Of a stretch of 64,000 nt of DNA, positions 35,755 through 43,258 are shown piece after piece. The position numbers and the translations under genes were made by a program. This stretch comes from Streptomyces cadmiisoli (GTDB lineage Bacteria > Actinomycetota > Actinomycetes > Streptomycetales > Streptomycetaceae), in the NCBI RefSeq assembly GCF_003261055.1, contig NZ_CP030073.1, positions 372,001 to 436,000 of the forward strand, written 5' to 3'. A model generated the notes under the pieces. It had not been told where the DNA came from and made no database searches. It worked only from the letters and a program-made list of their open reading frames with translations. Each line of letters begins with the position of its first letter. Position 1 is the stretch's first letter.

Positions 35755-36621
35755 TCACTTCGTAGGACGGGTGAAGGTGTTTCGCATCGATCCGATCCGG
35801 TCGCCCGAAGTCACCAGGACGTCATCCGGCCGCAGTACGACGCGGGGATCCCGGACCCACCCGATGCCCGACGGAGTTCCGGTGAAGACGAGGTCGCCGG
35901 GCAGCAGCGTGACGATCGACGACAGGTACTCGACCAGGTGGGGCACATCGAAAATGAGGTCGCTCGTCCGGGCCCGCTGCATCTCGACACCGTTGAGGTG
36001 ACAACTGATCTCCACGTCGTCGGGATTCGCGAACTCGTCAGGCGTCGCGAGTACGGGCCCCACCGGGGCGAAGCCCCGGTAGGACTTCGCAAGCGAGTAC
36101 TGCTGCGGTTTCGGCGGAGCGGTCTGAACCGCGCGCTCCGACAGATCCTGGCCCAGCGTGAGGCCGGCGACGTAGTGCCACGCTTCGTGCGCCCCAACGC
36201 CTTCGGCGGGTTTGCCGATCACGACGACGAGCTCGGCCTCGAAATCGACGTACTGGCTGGGGAGCACGACGCTGTCAGTCGGTCCGGTGATCGCGCTCGG
36301 AAACTTCGTGAAGACCATGGGGGTCGACGGGATCTCGGCGCCGCCCTCGCGCGCGTGCTCCCGGTAATTCAGGCCGATCGCGAAGACCTGCCTGGGAAAG
36401 GGAACTGGCGCGGCCAGCCGCACGTCGCTGATCTGCGGTCCGTTCACGGCTCGAGCGCGAAGCTGCGCGTCGTTCCGCCGAACCCACTGACTGAACGTAT
36501 CCCAGCTCTCGTACAGTTCGTGCACTCGGGCCGACCATCGGCCGGCGCTCGCGGAGACGACGTCGACCAGTCGACCGTCGAACACGAGGGCCGCCCGCCC
36601 CGCGGCGTTCACCAGGCGCAT
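35755..36621 (-). CDS. Fumarylacetoacetate-hydrolase-family protein
   Basis: 288 residues. QVFAIGLNYREHAREGG, VDFEAELVVVIGKPAEGVG (ExE metal ligands), GLTLGQDLSERAVQ (metal aspartate), KSYRGFAPVGPVLATPDEF and LPGDLVFTGTPSGIGWVRDP are the family landmarks in order. Members hydrolyse or decarboxylate beta-diketone or acylpyruvate intermediates after aromatic ring cleavage. With the dioxygenase-like gene just downstream, a ring-cleavage pair is likely. The ATG at 36621 follows GGAGGGG; upstream in-frame codons are not conserved in style. Divergent from the TetR gene, with an operator motif between. Confidence 0.9.
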   Translation of the reverse strand: MRLVNAAGRAALVFDGRLVDVVSASAGRWSARVHELYESWDTFSQWVRRNDAQLRARAVNGPQISDVRLAAPVPFPRQVFAIGLNYREHAREGGAEIPSTPMVFTKFPSAITGPTDSVVLPSQYVDFEAELVVVIGKPAEGVGAHEAWHYVAGLTLGQDLSERAVQTAPPKPQQYSLAKSYRGFAPVGPVLATPDEFANPDDVEISCHLNGVEMQRARTSDLIFDVPHLVEYLSSIVTLLPGDLVFTGTPSGIGWVRDPRVVLRPDDVLVTSGDRIGSMRNTFTRPTK

Positions 36622-36796
36622 GTCCACCCCTCCAAGGCGATCCCCGATAGATGTGCGTCGCAAGTGTCCAGGTGCAACACCAATGGGCGGCGTCTCGCTC
36701 GACTCCACCTCGATCGCTTCAGCTGCAAGCCCTCGCACCTCACACGGCGCCCGACTCCACGGCTCGCGGCGTCTGCCGGAGACGCTACATTTTCAC

Positions 36797-36813
36797 TGAC
36801 CACCAGTCAATGA
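36797..36813. promoter_or_regulatory. Island operator motif, copy 2
   Basis: Reads TGACCACCAGTCAATGA; 16 of 17 bases equal copy 1. It lies midway between the divergent FAH-family and TetR genes, the classical place for a TetR autoregulatory site. Confidence 0.65.
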
Positions 36814-36902
36814 ATTCGGGTCGCGGATTCTGCAATTCCCCCGCGCCGACCCGTATGATCAGCCGCACATCAGCGTTTAAAGCGGACAAGCAAGGGAGCG
36901 GC

Positions 36903-37625
36903 GTGGCCAGATCCGACGAGAACCGGCCGACCACCAGGCGGGCGGAGATGGCGGAGCAGACTCGGAAGCGCATCCTTTCCGTCGCGCTGGACGAGTTCAC
37001 GCGCAGCGCCTACGCCAACGTCACCGTCGCCGACATCGCGGCCGCCACCGGAGTCGCCAAGGGCCTGGTGTTCCACCATTTCGGCAGCAAAGAGGGTCTG
37101 TTCCTCGAGGCGTTGCGTGTCGCGACGGCGGAACTCGACGCCTCACATCACTCCGATCCCCAGCTCCCGAGCGGCGTTCGGATCGCTCAGCGGTTCCGAG
37201 GACATCTGTCGTATCTTGCTGAGCACCGGGACCTGGCACTCAATCTGATCCTCCGGGGAGATGACGCCGGTCCGGCTGTCGCGCAGGCTTTCCAGAGCAT
37301 GCGCTGGTCGGGAATCGACTGGATCTCCCGCCTGCTCGGCCTCGACCCCGACCAGCCCTCGGTGCAGCTGACGATGAACACCTACGTCAACACAGCGGAC
37401 GACATCGCGACCCGCTGGCTGCAGCAGACCGAGCCGTTCGGGCTGGATGAAGTGACCCAAGCCTTGCTGGAAGTGCTCGTCGGCTCCCTCAAAGCCGCCA
37501 CGCGCCTCGACCCGGAACTCGACGTCGCAGACGCCGTCGCGAGCCTGGACGCAGCACTCCAGCAAGAGCCGACACTTCACCGGCAAGACACGGCCAAGGC
37601 GACGCACGCGCGGGCCACACGCTAG
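36903..37625 (+). CDS. TetR-family regulator, probable regulator of the island
   Basis: 240 residues from GTG 36903. N-terminal helix-turn-helix: ILSVALDEFTRSAYANVTVA, DIAAATGVAKGLVFHHFGSK then EGLFLEAL (about 22-75). The C-terminal ligand domain is helical (FQSMRWSGIDWISRLLGLDP), with a basic tail. It is divergent from the FAH-family gene and has a TGAC-N5-GTCA-ATGA site in between. The same motif stands before the EthD, monooxygenase and binding-protein genes, which suggests this protein represses the scattered operons and is released by a pathway intermediate. Confidence 0.9.
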   Translation: MARSDENRPTTRRAEMAEQTRKRILSVALDEFTRSAYANVTVADIAAATGVAKGLVFHHFGSKEGLFLEALRVATAELDASHHSDPQLPSGVRIAQRFRGHLSYLAEHRDLALNLILRGDDAGPAVAQAFQSMRWSGIDWISRLLGLDPDQPSVQLTMNTYVNTADDIATRWLQQTEPFGLDEVTQALLEVLVGSLKAATRLDPELDVADAVASLDAALQQEPTLHRQDTAKATHARATR

Positions 37626-37707
37626 GGTCCGGCCTCGATCGAATCTTGGCCAGCGCAAGAACGATGCGAGGGGGACTGCCTCCTCGCAGCGGATGGCGGT
37701 CGTCTTC

Positions 37708-37731
37708 GCCGGCCCCGCTCCCGGGGCCGGC
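37708..37731. terminator. 10-bp perfect hairpin between convergent genes
   Basis: GCCGGCCCCG and CGGGGCCGGC pair completely around CTCC. It lies between the stop of the TetR gene (37625) and the stop of the DUF35 gene (37892), so it can serve both. No U-run. Confidence 0.6.
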
Positions 37732-37891
37732 CGATGGCGGCCGGCCGGAGTCCGCGCAGCTTCAGTAACTCCCCTGCCTGATGGGTGAGTTCACGGTGCC
37801 CCGTATCACCTCCACCACGGTCCACCATCCCGTGTCCTTTGAAGACGGACCCCGGATCTCGCCGGCCGGCTCGGGCTCGATGCTCAGGCGG

Positions 37892-38344
37892 CTATTCCTC
37901 AGGGTCCAGCGGAACAAAGCGCGGAATGCAGACATCCGTCGAAATGTGGTCCCAGTGCACTTCGACGGGCATGCCGATACGAAGGTCATCGACGGCTACG
38001 TTCCAGAGGTTCGCGATCAGGCGGAGCCCTGGCGCACCGGCGAGGTCGATCACCGCGATCACGTACGGCAACTGGCCGCGGACCTGCGGAATGACCGCAT
38101 GCCGCACAACGGTGTAGCTGAAGACAGTGCCCTGCCCTGAAAGGGGCCGCCAGATCACGTCCGTGGAGCCGCATACGGGACAGATTGGTCCGGGCATTCG
38201 GAACGTTCCGCACCGTCCGCACGCGCAGCCGACCAGGCGCTCCTCACGCGTCGCCCGCCAGAAGGGGGCAGTCCAGCTGTCGACGTGCAACTCGGCAAGG
38301 TCCGCGACACTGAACGGGGCCACGTGGTCTATCGGCTCGCTCAC
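37892..38344 (-). CDS. DUF35 OB-fold / zinc-ribbon protein, partner of the thiolase-like protein
   Basis: 150 residues from GTG 38344. The zinc ribbon CACGRCGTFRMPGPICPVCG supplies the CxxC...CxxC ligands, followed by the OB-fold part SGQGTVFSYTVVRHAVIPQV and LPYVIAVIDLAGAPGLRLIA. DUF35 proteins form complexes with thiolase-like Ltp proteins, as in the ChsH2-DUF35/Ltp2 aldolase of steroid degradation. Its start overlaps the stop of the thiolase-like gene by 4 bp (GTGA), so the two are translated together. Confidence 0.88.
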   Translation of the reverse strand: MSEPIDHVAPFSVADLAELHVDSWTAPFWRATREERLVGCACGRCGTFRMPGPICPVCGSTDVIWRPLSGQGTVFSYTVVRHAVIPQVRGQLPYVIAVIDLAGAPGLRLIANLWNVAVDDLRIGMPVEVHWDHISTDVCIPRFVPLDPEE

Positions 38345-39525
38345 CGCTCCACCCCCAGAAGGAGGTTGCTGCTCGGAAGGGGCGCCGGCCCTCCGGTCAC
38401 CAAGGCGACCTCGGCTCCGTCGACCTGGTTCACAGCATTCCCCCGCAATTGCTCCACGGCTTCGCGAACATGCGTCATGCCGAGGATGTAGGCCTCCGAC
38501 AGATTGCCGCCATGGGGATTCACCGGGGTTCCGTTGCCGTCGATCGCTCCCCCACCATCTGCCATGTACGGTCCGCCCTCTCCTGGGCCGCAGAACCCGT
38601 AGTCCTCGAGTTGCATCAACACCATCGGGGTGAAGTGGTCGTACAACAACGCGACGTCGACGTCCGACGCAGACAGACCGCTCTCTCGCCAGAGCCTCTG
38701 CGCCAACGACTGGTGCCCGCTGGTGACGAACGAATCCGCGGGCATGTTCATCCATGTGAGCGCCTTGCCCCAGCTGCCTGTGCCGCCGTGGGCGGACGCA
38801 AGGATCCGAACGGGCCGATGGGCAAGTTCTCGGGCGCGCCGGTCCGTTGTGGTGACAACCGCGACTGCCCCTTCCGACTCGAGGCAGAAGTCGTAGAGGC
38901 ACAGCGGATCGGCGATCATTCTGGAAGCCAGGTAGCTCTCCAAGGTCAGCTCGTCCCTCATCAGCGCCGACTGCCGCGTCTGGGCGTGACGACGGGTGGT
39001 GATCGCCACCGATGCGAAATGCTCCCGGGTCGTCCCGTAGACGTGCATGTGCCGCTGGGCAAGCATCGCGAAGGATTGGCCGGGCGACAGCAGCCCCGAC
39101 GGCACCGAGAAGTCACTTTCGGCAGTGGGTGTGCCCGCGTAGGGGCCGGAGCCCCCCGACGGGGAGAACGCCGCGCCCATTCGACGCCGCTGCTGTACGG
39201 CGATCGCCGTCACCACCACTTCGGCCGCACCCGAGTCCACCGCCATCCCGGCAAGCCCGACGGCGCCCGCGGAACCGCCTCCGGTACCGGTGATGGCTGC
39301 CGAGAACCGCAGCTCGCGAAGCCCGAGTGTCTGGGCGAGCAGTGCGGTGTCGTAGCCGCCGGAATACAGGGCGAACCCGTCAATGTCGGCCAACTGCAGT
39401 CCTGCATCGTCGACCGCGTTGCGGATCGCCTCGATGAGCAGATCCATCGTCGTCCGCGCGACAGTGGCGCCCCGCTGGTAATAGGGAGTGGCGCCCACGC
39501 CGACGATTGAACTCGAACGCGTCAT
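38341..39525 (-). CDS. Thiolase-like lipid-transfer (Ltp) family protein
   Basis: 394 residues. SSIVGVGATPYYQRGATVAR start, LADIDGFALYSGGYDTALLA, ITGTGGGSAGAVGLAGMAVD at the place where true thiolases have the reactive cysteine (here serine/glycine), VALLYDHFTPMVLMQLEDYG, and GTPVNPHGGNLSEAYILGMT (the HGG motif). Loss of the nucleophilic cysteine is typical of Ltp-type proteins that act as retro-aldolases with a DUF35 partner rather than thiolases. GGTTAGGAG precedes the ATG. A GAACC-GCT-GGTTC palindrome lies just upstream (39544-39556). Confidence 0.87.
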   Translation of the reverse strand: MTRSSSIVGVGATPYYQRGATVARTTMDLLIEAIRNAVDDAGLQLADIDGFALYSGGYDTALLAQTLGLRELRFSAAITGTGGGSAGAVGLAGMAVDSGAAEVVVTAIAVQQRRRMGAAFSPSGGSGPYAGTPTAESDFSVPSGLLSPGQSFAMLAQRHMHVYGTTREHFASVAITTRRHAQTRQSALMRDELTLESYLASRMIADPLCLYDFCLESEGAVAVVTTTDRRARELAHRPVRILASAHGGTGSWGKALTWMNMPADSFVTSGHQSLAQRLWRESGLSASDVDVALLYDHFTPMVLMQLEDYGFCGPGEGGPYMADGGGAIDGNGTPVNPHGGNLSEAYILGMTHVREAVEQLRGNAVNQVDGAEVALVTGGPAPLPSSNLLLGVER

Positions 39526-39552
39526 GGCGTTCTCCTAACCGAACCGCTGGTT

Positions 39553-40515
39553 CTACCGATCAGTCACTACATGTGCCGAGAGGCGGGCTCCGAATGCCCG
39601 GAAGAGGTCGATGACGAGAGCCTCGGCTCGCGGCGACACGACGCCCATGCCTGCGAAGCCGTGGACAGCTCCAGGAACCACGAGCGTCTGGCTCGTCGCG
39701 TTCGATTCACCGATGCTGCGGCCGAGTTGCAGGCATTCGTCAACAAGCGGATCCCTGCTTCCGACCACCAGATCGACTCGGGGCAGGTTCGACGTCACCC
39801 TCAGCGGTTCCCACGTCGGCCCGCAGCCTCCTTCGAAGAACTGCGTCCAGAACCACCGCATCGTCGATCTGGCGAGGAAATGGCGGGACGCCATGGCTTC
39901 CCATGAGGCCGTCGAACACTCGGGAAACACCGGCGGATAGAACAGGAGCGCCCCGTCGATCACGCGCTCGTGCACCCAGGACAAGCTCGAGATCGAGTGC
40001 CAGGCCAAAGTGGCTCCGGCGCTGTCACCGACAACGCCGAGCGACCCCGACCAGTCGGGCTGCCGTTCCGCCCACTCTCTCAACGACAGGACGATGTCGC
40101 GGCATTGTGCGAGCATCGCCTCGGCAGACGCTTCGGGGGCTCGCGTGTAGTCCACGCTGACGACCGTCGCGCCAGCATGGTGTGCGAGGCGGCTTGCGAC
40201 GGCGTCGTGCGTGTCGAGGTCACCGAGGACGAATCCACCGCCGTGGAAGAAGACGACCGTCGGCCGCCGGGTGGTGCCACGCGGTCGGTACACGCGCACA
40301 CCCACCAGGTCGCCGGCCGCCGGCATCCGCATCTCCTCGACGACGACCTGGCTGTTGCGGGCGCCGCCCCATCGAACCAACGCGCTCGCCATGATGCGGC
40401 GAGCGGACTCGACCGGCAGGTCCTCGAGGCCAGGGTGCCCGCTGGCGCCATCCTTGTCGATGATCGCCTGGAACTCCGGCCAGATGCCGTTCGCGGCGTT
40501 CTCAGCCGGCGACAT
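39553..40515 (-). CDS. Alpha/beta hydrolase of the HSL (acetyl esterase) family
   Basis: 320 residues. PTVVFFHGGGFVLGDLDTHD has the HGGG oxyanion motif; SLGVVGDSAGATLAWHSISS the GDSAG nucleophile elbow; VGSRDPLVDECLQLGRSIGE the catalytic aspartate; and LVVPGAVHGFAGMGV the histidine. HSL-type enzymes cleave short acyl esters or lactones. Next to a Baeyer-Villiger enzyme the natural role would be to open the ester or lactone product. ATG 40515 overlaps the acyl-CoA synthetase stop by 14 bp, so the genes are coupled. Confidence 0.92.
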   Translation of the reverse strand: MSPAENAANGIWPEFQAIIDKDGASGHPGLEDLPVESARRIMASALVRWGGARNSQVVVEEMRMPAAGDLVGVRVYRPRGTTRRPTVVFFHGGGFVLGDLDTHDAVASRLAHHAGATVVSVDYTRAPEASAEAMLAQCRDIVLSLREWAERQPDWSGSLGVVGDSAGATLAWHSISSLSWVHERVIDGALLFYPPVFPECSTASWEAMASRHFLARSTMRWFWTQFFEGGCGPTWEPLRVTSNLPRVDLVVGSRDPLVDECLQLGRSIGESNATSQTLVVPGAVHGFAGMGVVSPRAEALVIDLFRAFGARLSAHVVTDR

Positions 40516-42133
40516 ACCGTCCCCGTTCGACGTCGTACGTCTTGCCGGTCATCCCGGCGATTCCGAACTCCTTGAGCTTGTACTTGGCGAGCTTCTGGTT
40601 GGCGGTCTTGGGGATCTCCTCCACGATCTCCACGTACCGGGGAACCATCGCTCGCGGCAACGCGCCGCGGCAGTAGTCGATGAACGCCGGGATGCCGAAC
40701 CCGCCGTCGACGACGACGCACACCTTGATCTCCTCGTCCTCGTGCTCGGACGGCACCGCGATGGCCGCCACCTCGATCACCAGGGGGTACTTGTTGATCA
40801 CGAGTTCGATGTCGTAGGCGGAGATGTTCTGGCTACGACGCCGAATCATGTCCTTGGCACGGTCGACGAAGAAGTACCAGCCGTCGTCGTCCACGTACAT
40901 CTGGTCGCCCGTGTGGTGCCAGAGATTCGCGAACGCTTCGACCGTCTTCTCGGGCTTCCCGAGGTAACCGAGCATCGTCGTGTGGGGCTCGCGAGGGCGC
41001 ACCAGCAGCTCACCGGACGTGTTCGGACCGACCGGTGACTCCGTGCTGTCGACGATGCGAAGCTCGAAGCGGTCGTGGTTCGGCTGGCCGCAGGATCCGG
41101 CCGGCACCTTGTCCCAGTCGACGGGAAAGGTCGCCACGCCGATCTCGGACTGTCCGTAGACCTCGTAGATCCTGACACCGAAGCGGTCGCGGAACTCCTT
41201 CGCGTAGCCGCTGGGACCGGTCCAGATCCCACGCATGCCATGCGCGCGGTCCAGATCGCTCGGCGGCTGCTTGAGCAGGAACGGGATCATACTGAACACC
41301 GCGTGTCCCAGCGTCGCGCCGCACTCGATCGCGCGTGCCCAGTACTGGCTGGCGCTGAATCTGCGGTCGAGCTGCATGGCGCCGCCCTTGAGGAGGGTCG
41401 AGATGACACCGAGGATGAATCCCAGCGTGTGGAAGAGCGGCATCGGCGAGTAGAGGACGTCGTCCGAGGTCGAGCCCATGCACTTGGTCCAGTCATGGGC
41501 GAAGGTGAGTACGTGTCCGTTGGAGAACAGGACACCCTTCGAGGGGCCGGTCGTGCCGCTCGTGTAGTTCACCATGAACAGGGACGACGGGTCTGTGGGG
41601 ACGAGGTCGTGCAGCGGCCGCGCCGTGCTGATGGTGTGGAACGGGACCAGGTCGGCACCGCCGTTGACGGCGCCCCGAATCACCACCTTGCCGCCGGCCT
41701 CCGCGGACAGTGCGTCGAACAGCGGGCGGGTCTGCTGGAAGACCTCGCAGAGTTCCTCGTCCACCACAGCGACTCGCGCGCCGGTGTCGTTTACCACGTA
41801 GCCCAGCAGTTCGCCCTTGTATTCGGTGTTGATGGGGGCTCCGGCGGCGCCGATCCGACCGAGCGCCAGCATGCACATGACCATGTCGGTGGAGTTGCCC
41901 ATGTAGAGGACGACGACGTCGCCCTTCGTCACACCGAGGTCGGAGAAGCCCTGCGCGAGTCGCTTGGTGCGCTCGCACGCCTCCGCGTACGTCGCGGAAT
42001 CGCCGAGTTGATCCGCGATGAACCGCTTCTGCGGATGGCGATCCGCCATGAGATCGAGCAGCTCGGGCACCGAACCGACCGTCTCGGGCAGGCCGACCCT
42101 TCGTGTCCACCCCTGGACCGAGTTCTTGTTCAC
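40502..42133 (-). CDS. Acyl-CoA synthetase (ANL superfamily)
   Basis: 543 residues. Motif P-loop MVNYTSGTTGPSKGVLFSNG, the adenylate-binding YEVYGQSEIGVATFPVDWDK, DGWYFFVDRAKDMIRRRSQN (hinge and D-R pair) and a C-terminal KTANQKLAKYKLKEFG with the catalytic lysine. It is closest in style to crotonobetaine/fatty-acid CoA ligases (CaiC/FadD17-like). It activates the acid released in the pathway as a CoA ester. GTG 42133 follows GGAAGGAG. Its 5' flank is not ordinary spacer but the relic of a binding-protein gene, so its present promoter is unclear. Confidence 0.92.
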   Translation of the reverse strand: MNKNSVQGWTRRVGLPETVGSVPELLDLMADRHPQKRFIADQLGDSATYAEACERTKRLAQGFSDLGVTKGDVVVLYMGNSTDMVMCMLALGRIGAAGAPINTEYKGELLGYVVNDTGARVAVVDEELCEVFQQTRPLFDALSAEAGGKVVIRGAVNGGADLVPFHTISTARPLHDLVPTDPSSLFMVNYTSGTTGPSKGVLFSNGHVLTFAHDWTKCMGSTSDDVLYSPMPLFHTLGFILGVISTLLKGGAMQLDRRFSASQYWARAIECGATLGHAVFSMIPFLLKQPPSDLDRAHGMRGIWTGPSGYAKEFRDRFGVRIYEVYGQSEIGVATFPVDWDKVPAGSCGQPNHDRFELRIVDSTESPVGPNTSGELLVRPREPHTTMLGYLGKPEKTVEAFANLWHHTGDQMYVDDDGWYFFVDRAKDMIRRRSQNISAYDIELVINKYPLVIEVAAIAVPSEHEDEEIKVCVVVDGGFGIPAFIDYCRGALPRAMVPRYVEIVEEIPKTANQKLAKYKLKEFGIAGMTGKTYDVERGRYVAG

Positions 42134-42159
42134 TTCATTTCTCCTTCCGTGGTGGCCGG

Positions 42160-42375
42160 CCGCCCCGCCGACCCACCTTCGAAGCGCAGCGTTGATCGGC
42201 GTCCAACCGCTGCCGTCGACCACCGACACCCTGAGGTGTCACGGTCCCCAGCAGTTGCTGCCGCACGATCGATCTCCGTGCCGTCCTCGTCGACCTGGAC
42301 GCGCACATCCATGTCGCACAGCGATGCGACCTCGTCGGGCTCCTCCGGGGCTTCCCGGAGCATCGCCCAGGTGTA
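42160..42375 (-). pseudogene. Relic of a Liv-type substrate-binding protein gene
   Basis: Three minus frames give, in order, MDVRVQVDEDGTEIDRAA, QQLLGTVTPQGV and SGWTPINAALRRWVGG. The intact binding protein at 55230-56384 has IDVRVEVHDDGTEIDRAAQ, LLSTVTSEDVDAVF and SSGWTPIATALWPLANG in the same order. Signal peptide, first 80 residues and the C-terminal 250 residues are missing. Even the flank upstream (ACTGATCAGT..GTACACCTGG) matches that of the intact gene. This is a decayed paralogue caught between the hydrolase and the acyl-CoA synthetase. Confidence 0.75.
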
Positions 42376-42392
42376 CTCACTGATCAGTACAG
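42375..42392. promoter_or_regulatory. Palindrome of the binding-protein promoter, decayed-copy version
   Basis: ACTGATCAGT (42379-42388) within GTACT...AGTAC-like arms. The same block, as ACTGATCAATCAGTACACCTGG, stands before the intact binding-protein gene at 55135. It is probably the operator of the lost gene; it now lies just past the hydrolase stop. Confidence 0.45.
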
Positions 42393-42400
42393 AAAAGACA

Positions 42401-43258
42401 TCACATACGGTCGGTCAGGCCGTTGACGAAGTTGACGACGGGATGGAGGTAGAGACTGCCGTCATCGCCGGTGATCATGTGATCCGCGGCCGTGACGACC
42501 TGGACGTCGGCGTGCGGCACCAGTTGTCCGAAGGCCTCGACCCTGCTTGCCGGCACCAGGTCGGATCGTTCGCCCGCAAGCAGGGTGACCGGCACTTTCA
42601 GGCGACGCGCGGCATCCTCCACCTGAGCGGCCTGGGCGGTGCCAGGACGATAGGCGTGTGTCAGGAACCTCGGATCCCAGTGCCAGTGCCAGCGGCCGTC
42701 GAGTCCCATCCGAAGGTTCTTCCGGAGACCCGGTCGCGGCGTCCGCGTCCTGCCCCGGCCGTCACCCTTGAACCGAGCGATGGCCGCCTCGGCCTCCACC
42801 AGGGATTCGAAGCCCTGCGGGTGGGAGGCCATGAACGCAAGGACACGCTCCACCCCCTTCGGCTCCATCTGCGGAACGATGTCGACCAAGGCGAGGCCGA
42901 CTGCGAGGCCCGGGTTCGCGTCCTGCCCGAGGATCGCGGTGTGGCCTCCGAGGGAAGCTCCGACGAGCACGAAGGGTGGCTTCATGGCGCCCGCGACCAG
43001 CATCAGGTCTTCGACCAGCGCGGGCAGAGAGTAGTTCCCGTCCGCCGCCCATGAGGACGTGCCGTGCCCCCTGGCGTCGTAGGCGAAGGCGGACCAGCCG
43101 TGCTCAGCGATCCGGGCTCCGGTGTCGCGCCACGGATGGCGGGTCTGACCGCCGCCGTGCAGCAGGATCACCGTCCCCAGGGGGCGCGCGAGTTCCCAGA
43201 GGTCACCGCTGAGAGTGCCCGCGGCGCCCCTCAGTGTGACTTCCCGCCGGCTAGTCAC
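42401..43258 (-). CDS. Alpha/beta hydrolase
   Basis: 285 residues. GTVILLHGGGQTRHPWRDTG (oxyanion loop), PPFVLVGASLGGHTAILGQD (GASLG nucleophile elbow), AYDARGHGTS, SDLVPASRVEAFGQLVPHAD with the acid, and TAADHMITGDDGSLYLHPVV with the histidine. Likely an esterase or C-C hydrolase. GTG 43258 is chosen: GGGAGG stands six bases upstream and the start overlaps the monooxygenase stop by 8 bp. A decayed copy of its last 80 codons lies at 54883-55117. It directly follows the monooxygenase, which fits cleavage of the ester formed by that enzyme. Confidence 0.9.
   Translation of the reverse strand: MTSRREVTLRGAAGTLSGDLWELARPLGTVILLHGGGQTRHPWRDTGARIAEHGWSAFAYDARGHGTSSWAADGNYSLPALVEDLMLVAGAMKPPFVLVGASLGGHTAILGQDANPGLAVGLALVDIVPQMEPKGVERVLAFMASHPQGFESLVEAEAAIARFKGDGRGRTRTPRPGLRKNLRMGLDGRWHWHWDPRFLTHAYRPGTAQAAQVEDAARRLKVPVTLLAGERSDLVPASRVEAFGQLVPHADVQVVTAADHMITGDDGSLYLHPVVNFVNGLTDRM

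Noticed and set aside
41075..43054. Plus-strand frame of 659 codons.
   Set aside because: Antisense shadow across the synthetase and hydrolase genes; low-complexity product without domains.
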